From Euwallacea fornicatus (Eukaryota; Arthropoda; Insecta; Coleoptera; Curculionidae): a DNA stretch of 64,000 nt. This document shows, piece after piece, positions 59,241-64,000 of this stretch. Under the pieces are notes generated by a model. The model made no database searches, was not told where the DNA came from, and saw only the letters and a program-made list of their open reading frames with translations. The stretch is taken from the NCBI RefSeq assembly GCF_040115645.1, contig NC_089577.1:558001-622000 (forward strand), given 5' to 3'. Each line of letters starts with the position of its first letter. The stretch's first letter is position 1. Made by a program: the position numbers and the translations under genes.

Positions 59241-62200
59241 ATGACTCAACGTTATTCTAGGTAAAGCACCTGAAATTGCCTGAAATCGAGTTCCTCATTG
59301 TTGTTTAACCGGGGTCATAAATAACGACGTATCCCCACGGGTTATAGATCGGGAGATTGCCGTTAGCGACTGTTGCCCGCTGACCGGAGAGATCTCTCGT
59401 CCTACTAGTCCGGGCCACAATACGTCAATTAATAGGACATTAAAATTCATTGTCCTCCCACAATCCGCTTTGATTTATCAATTTTGATCGAGGTTTCGAT
59501 ACGTTTCTTGACGTGCTCTCCGTATTAATTGCCATTTTTAAATGTCAAGGCGAGCTCTATATAAATTATATTAAATGCCGGACATTAATTAAAGATGAGC
59601 CAATAAACTGACTCAGTGAATAGATTCGATTATGATGTTGGAAGGAACGAATTTCGAGACGTTTTACATAACACAGAACACTATCGGATCGAATCTCCCA
59701 TTACCGTCGCCGTAAAAATCATTACCGGAGGAATTAACATTTTTAAGAACAACTTCAGATACGAATCTACGCCGTGGACCCAAAAAAGGAATTCTCGAGA
59801 TTGCCTAGCCGAGTTCTCACACTAAGATACTGTATCTGGCTAAAAATTTACTGAACCGTGTACGGGACGAAGCCAAATTTCAAACCGACTCCTATAAGGA
59901 GTTGGCATTTGCTTATCGATATTTTATTGATCTCTCCAAGGAGATTTATCTTTGTGTATCAATTCAATGCTCCCAGGTTGAACGACGTTCGGTGGTGAAA
60001 TGTTTATATTCCACTGTGCCTTGAATTTATAATCGATCTGCCGCTCTGATACTAGAAACCCAACAAATTTACTACGTCGCTTTTGCATGATTCCAGCTAC
60101 TTAATTGATCCCTATCGCTCATCCATACGAACATGCAGCGAACGAACACCCGCATATTAGTCAATCGGAAGCCTCCACAAATACCGAAAGAACCGGGCTG
60201 AATTCGTGCTCCAATGAGGAGCCGCAACGGGCAGTTCGAGATCGGTGCCGCGGCTGCTGCCCCCCCAACGCTCATCAAATTGGGGCTGTTTTGAGTCCGG
60301 AATTCGACGGCCGAGATCCGCCTCTTTGTCAAGAATTTGGATTTTTTCGGGTAACACACGTCGAGCAGGAGCTTTAAATTGCACCACAAACTGGATTTGA
60401 AGTCGATCATGCTTTTAATTAAAATACAGGGTGAGCTGGCGGTTGAGTCGTGCGAGCTGCTTCCGATTCTCGCGGGAAACTCGCCGTGAACAGGCACCTT
60501 TCACACACGCAGTTCCGTCTTGTCAAATACCGAGCGGCGCAATGAAAATCCGTTGCCCTGCGCAAGTGACAGAGCGGCAGCCGCGTTCGGCGTCGAAGTG
60601 AGGTTAAAAATCTAACAAGTGGAGAACTCTTGTGACCGATGGGTACTTCGACTGTAACACGGCGAGTTTAGAAACTCGGCGTAAACCCACTGAAATTTGC
60701 CGTTTGTCGGACTTCTAACCTCACTTATGCCAGACTCTGCCGCTGCCACTTCCCGTTACTTGTAGCGAGGCGAAACAGTGATTGATTTGACTGGGATACA
60801 TTAAATCGCACGTTGAAATGACTAAAAGTTCTTCTTGATCCTGCGTCCCGAAGAGATTTACAGCTGAAAACGGCCAATCATGTCCGTACACGTATTATAA
60901 TTTGTAGATCCGGTCGGAGCATGACTGGAACAGTTGTGGCCGCTTTGTTGAACACATCGGCCGGCCAGTATCAATTTACATGTGATTACGGACTATTTTA
61001 TGCTATCGAAGGCGCTGAAAATTGCAGAATGGGCCCAATTAACACCGGCCGCCGCGGACGTAAGTAAATAGACAACCGGGCTCTTCTACGCGAACGGCAG
61101 ATATCGCGGCTCGTTCCGAAGCTTCCGACCTCCCGAGGCGCCCCTCCTCGGAGAAGGGGCCCGAAATGAAAATCTTGATAACGGAAAATTTTAAAGTATG
61201 TGCCGTGGCTAGCTTTTAGCACTTTGTCGTGTTAGATAAAACCTTTAATATAGTGTTATGTGTGCGGAGACGTGCATAGCGAAGGTCCATATGCGGACTG
61301 TTTATGCGACAATGTCCGTCATATCTTAAGTTAATTTGAGGAATATCGGGCCGTCCGTCGGGACTTTAATTAGGCTCACCGAGGTGAATTAGTCCCCCGA
61401 TAGACGTCTTTATCCTGTCTATCACACACTCGTAAACGCGAAGGCGAAACTGTTATATTTTAAATGCCGGATTTGCATAAAAGGCTAATCAGCCGGTTTA
61501 TAACCATATTCGAGGATATATATGGTCTTGGAAACTCAGACCCATCAGGTTTTTGGGACGCGGAATTTCTGAAATTATGACACGTGTATAATGAATGTAA
61601 ACCGACTTGTTTGCACTAAATTCTCGACGATTTCGAATTTTTTATATTGGTCGTAAACGTTCACCCACGCGGAGAAGACATAAATTGCGAGAACGTCATC
61701 TGAACGTTTTATGCGACGTCTGCTCCATCGCCATCATCTATGGACGGCATAGGTGGAACGTCCGGAACGATCAAATTTGCGCGAACGCCCGTACGAGTCC
61801 AAATTGCGATTGCAGCGTTACCACGAAAACACCGGACACGCGAGGGACGTCCAGTTAAAAATTCTCGGTCTCAAGAAGGAGACCGACACGAAGTCGCAGA
61901 TCGGAACCAGTCAGATCTCCCAGAATCGAAAACACGCACTAACTGTGACGATTTCGGACCACTTTCCGTTTATTTCGGAACAGTTGGAAATGAATCGATG
62001 GAACGAACGAGGGGGTCGTTTCGTCTGCACGACAATTCCGGCCATTCATTTGCAGATTGAACAGTTTCTGAGGCCGGATGGAACAACGAAAGCATTCGGG
62101 AGGTTGGGAACGAGGAGCGAACGCGTAGAGCGTGTTTGCACAGACAACGCGTAGGATGGCTCTCACACTTCCTCCGAGACCTCCTCACGCGGAAGGATGT

Positions 62201-64000
62201 CGGGGAAGCCTTGTCAGTGCGACTCGCTAACGCTCGCTAATCTCGGAGGTTTTAGTTTCGCATCCATACCCTCATTCAGGTCACCCTTCGGGAAAACACC
62301 CGAAATTTCTGGATGAACCGCGAAGCGCGAGGAAAGAGCGACGTTGACCGTTGTCAAACTCGCTACGCGGAATCGTTCCACTTCGTGGTTCCAGATTTTC
62401 ACGGGAACCCGACCATTTGCATCGAAGACTCGTCTCGTCTTATACGATTCGGTCAAGGAGCCGCGTGTGTGGTCTCCGATGCGGGAAAATACAGCCCATC
62501 CTCAAACAAAACTAAAATTTATATCGCTGACCCAAAATGTCGAAACCGGCCCTCGTAGGTGGCGACACACGACACGATAGACCATCATAAACTTTGTTAT
62601 TAAAAGTTTACAATGCTCCTTCTCGGCTATAATTGGTTTTTAAGAGGTTTTTGGCCCCGCCAGAGGGCGCTAAGACTGTTAACCGTGACCGTTAAACTCG
62701 GTTTATTGCTGTGACAGCGTTAGGAGCCTGATGATGTCCTGAGTCGAAACCTCTCATTACAGTCTTCACGTACCCGCTTTTTGCCAGCGAGGACGTTTAA
62801 TGGTTGCGGCTACTCTGAATTCATCGCCGCAGACATGATGAAATTTTAATTTTCGAAAAAAGTCACTGACCAATTAGGTTTCGCCTAATTGCAACTGCTC
62901 TATCCTTTAATTTAAATCGCGTCCAATTAGAGGGATTTTTTCCAATTAGCCGAGGCCGTGAAAAACGCTTTTATTGCCTCTTATCGACGTTTAATTGGCG
63001 ACATAAATCGAGTCGCGCTCGGGAAAACAGCTCACTTAATACAAGATCACATGGACGAAGGAAATCTATGTTATAACCGTGTGTTATGCGTAGTAGAAAG
63101 GCGTAGGCCCGCAAGCCCCATTGTCAAACTACTGCCTGCAGTTTATTAACTATAATTGGAACGATATTTATAGTCCCTTCAGATACTTTCCTTAATAAAC
63201 CGGAAAGGGATGGACATTTTCGAAGCGAGGTGGTCACTTTTCAGTTTTCTTTTTTATACAGAGTGTCTTAATAACAGCAGTGCAAATTGGGTGCTGAGAG
63301 GTAATAAAACGAGGCGAATCCCGACGATCTCTCGCCGAACGGGCGGCACCGGGCTCGCGACCACCAATTCAGGTTGAGTTCGGTGAGTTCAAGCTCGACG
63401 GGGACGCTGCTGCAGGAGGGGAGCGCCTCCGCCAACTAGGTCCAAAAGGTAGACTTCGGCCGTCCGAGTCCGAAACAGGTGCGCAAAGAGGGAACCAGAT
63501 TCGGTTCCTACGGGGGGGGGGGGGGGAAATCCCGGCCTTGCAAGTCAGAAAATGGAACCCCGCCCCTTTGTTTTAAAGCTGGAGGTCTTTTTCACGTCTA
63601 TTTTAACTTGCCGCTGCCAAAGTGGCTTTGTGTACTTTCCGCGTTTCTCGGATTCGACCGTAACGAAGAGGCTCCAGCCCCGGTAGCTAGGGAGGAACAA
63701 TGGAAACATCAAGATCTGGTTTCGTAATTAGAAAGAGATGAGTCGTTTTGAGAGTAAACAAACGGTCGAAACTCTGTTTGCACGGAACGACAATGCCCAC
63801 GAAACGTTGGCGGACCTAATTTGTACAAATATTTCTCCCAGTAAAGTCCGGCCATTAAACAGGTGTTAAGCGTAGGATCTAATTTTCTTTTCTCCGGCTG
63901 AGCACGTTTACACCGGCAAGCGAGACCAAAGTCCTTCGCGTCTTCATTACCAACATCTCTCACGAGTAGATGTAAATTTAACCATTACGAAGAACGTAGA
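59241..64000. other. Gene-free stretch with unrecognised ORFs
   Basis: No gene is supported. The plus frame 61753-62154 (133 codons) is the longest; it is charged and without a domain. Frames at 59616-59825 (plus), 60387-60157 (minus) and 62313-62558 (plus) look protein-like but match nothing I know. TACAGAGTGTCTTAATAAC at 63257 resembles a mariner-type end. Confidence 0.45.
63512..63526. repeat. Homopolymer of 15 G
   Basis: An uninterrupted G15 run. It could form a G-quadruplex, and its length is prone to sequencing error. Confidence 0.9.

Overview
The window looks like nuclear DNA of an arthropod, most likely an insect. The evidence is one five-exon host gene with GT-AG introns of only 49-55 nt and at least six Tc1/mariner-type DNA transposons or remnants of insect type. 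Base composition is moderate and CpG does not look depleted. I cannot name the order or species. There is no bacterial, phage or plasmid signature, no CRISPR array, and no tRNA or rRNA gene that I can support.

The left third (1-13.3 kb) is rich in mobile DNA. It holds: a complete 837-bp element made of two ~199-bp inverted arms, bounded by an 8-bp target duplication (1787-2623); a 75-bp tandem repeat (3617-3836); a decayed mariner (5544-6564, minus); a fragment of a second mariner-like transposase (6855-7067); a complete but frameshifted Tc1-like element with TA duplications (7366-8728); a complete Tc1-like element with ~110-bp terminal repeats and a transposase broken by a single frameshift (11231-12635); and the C-terminal end of another mariner-like transposase (13084-13299).

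The middle (13.3-53.6 kb) holds no gene I can defend. It contains a 27-bp minisatellite that is open on both strands (18653-19090), microsatellites, a marked cluster of the palindrome GGTACC (36.3-44.0 kb), a small hairpin motif family built on GTGCGGTAAA, and two promoter-like clusters of the E-box palindrome GTCACGTGAC (49.7 and 53.3 kb). Many short ORFs exist here but none carries a recognisable domain. This is probably intergenic or intronic DNA.

The right end contains a full-length mariner with matching ends and TA duplications (53665-54940). Next comes the one convincing gene (55695-56666), a 253-residue short-chain dehydrogenase of the HSD17B10/scully type. It keeps the catalytic Ser, Tyr and Lys but has lost three other signature motifs. 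Further right are a candidate cysteine-containing terminal exon (57141-57302) and a ~210-bp direct repeat that brackets a GC-rich island (58247-59240).

I did not find a multi-gene system here. The most unusual items are the 8-bp-duplication foldback element, the degenerate HSD10-type protein, the repeat-bracketed GC island, the GGTACC cluster and the double-open minisatellite.
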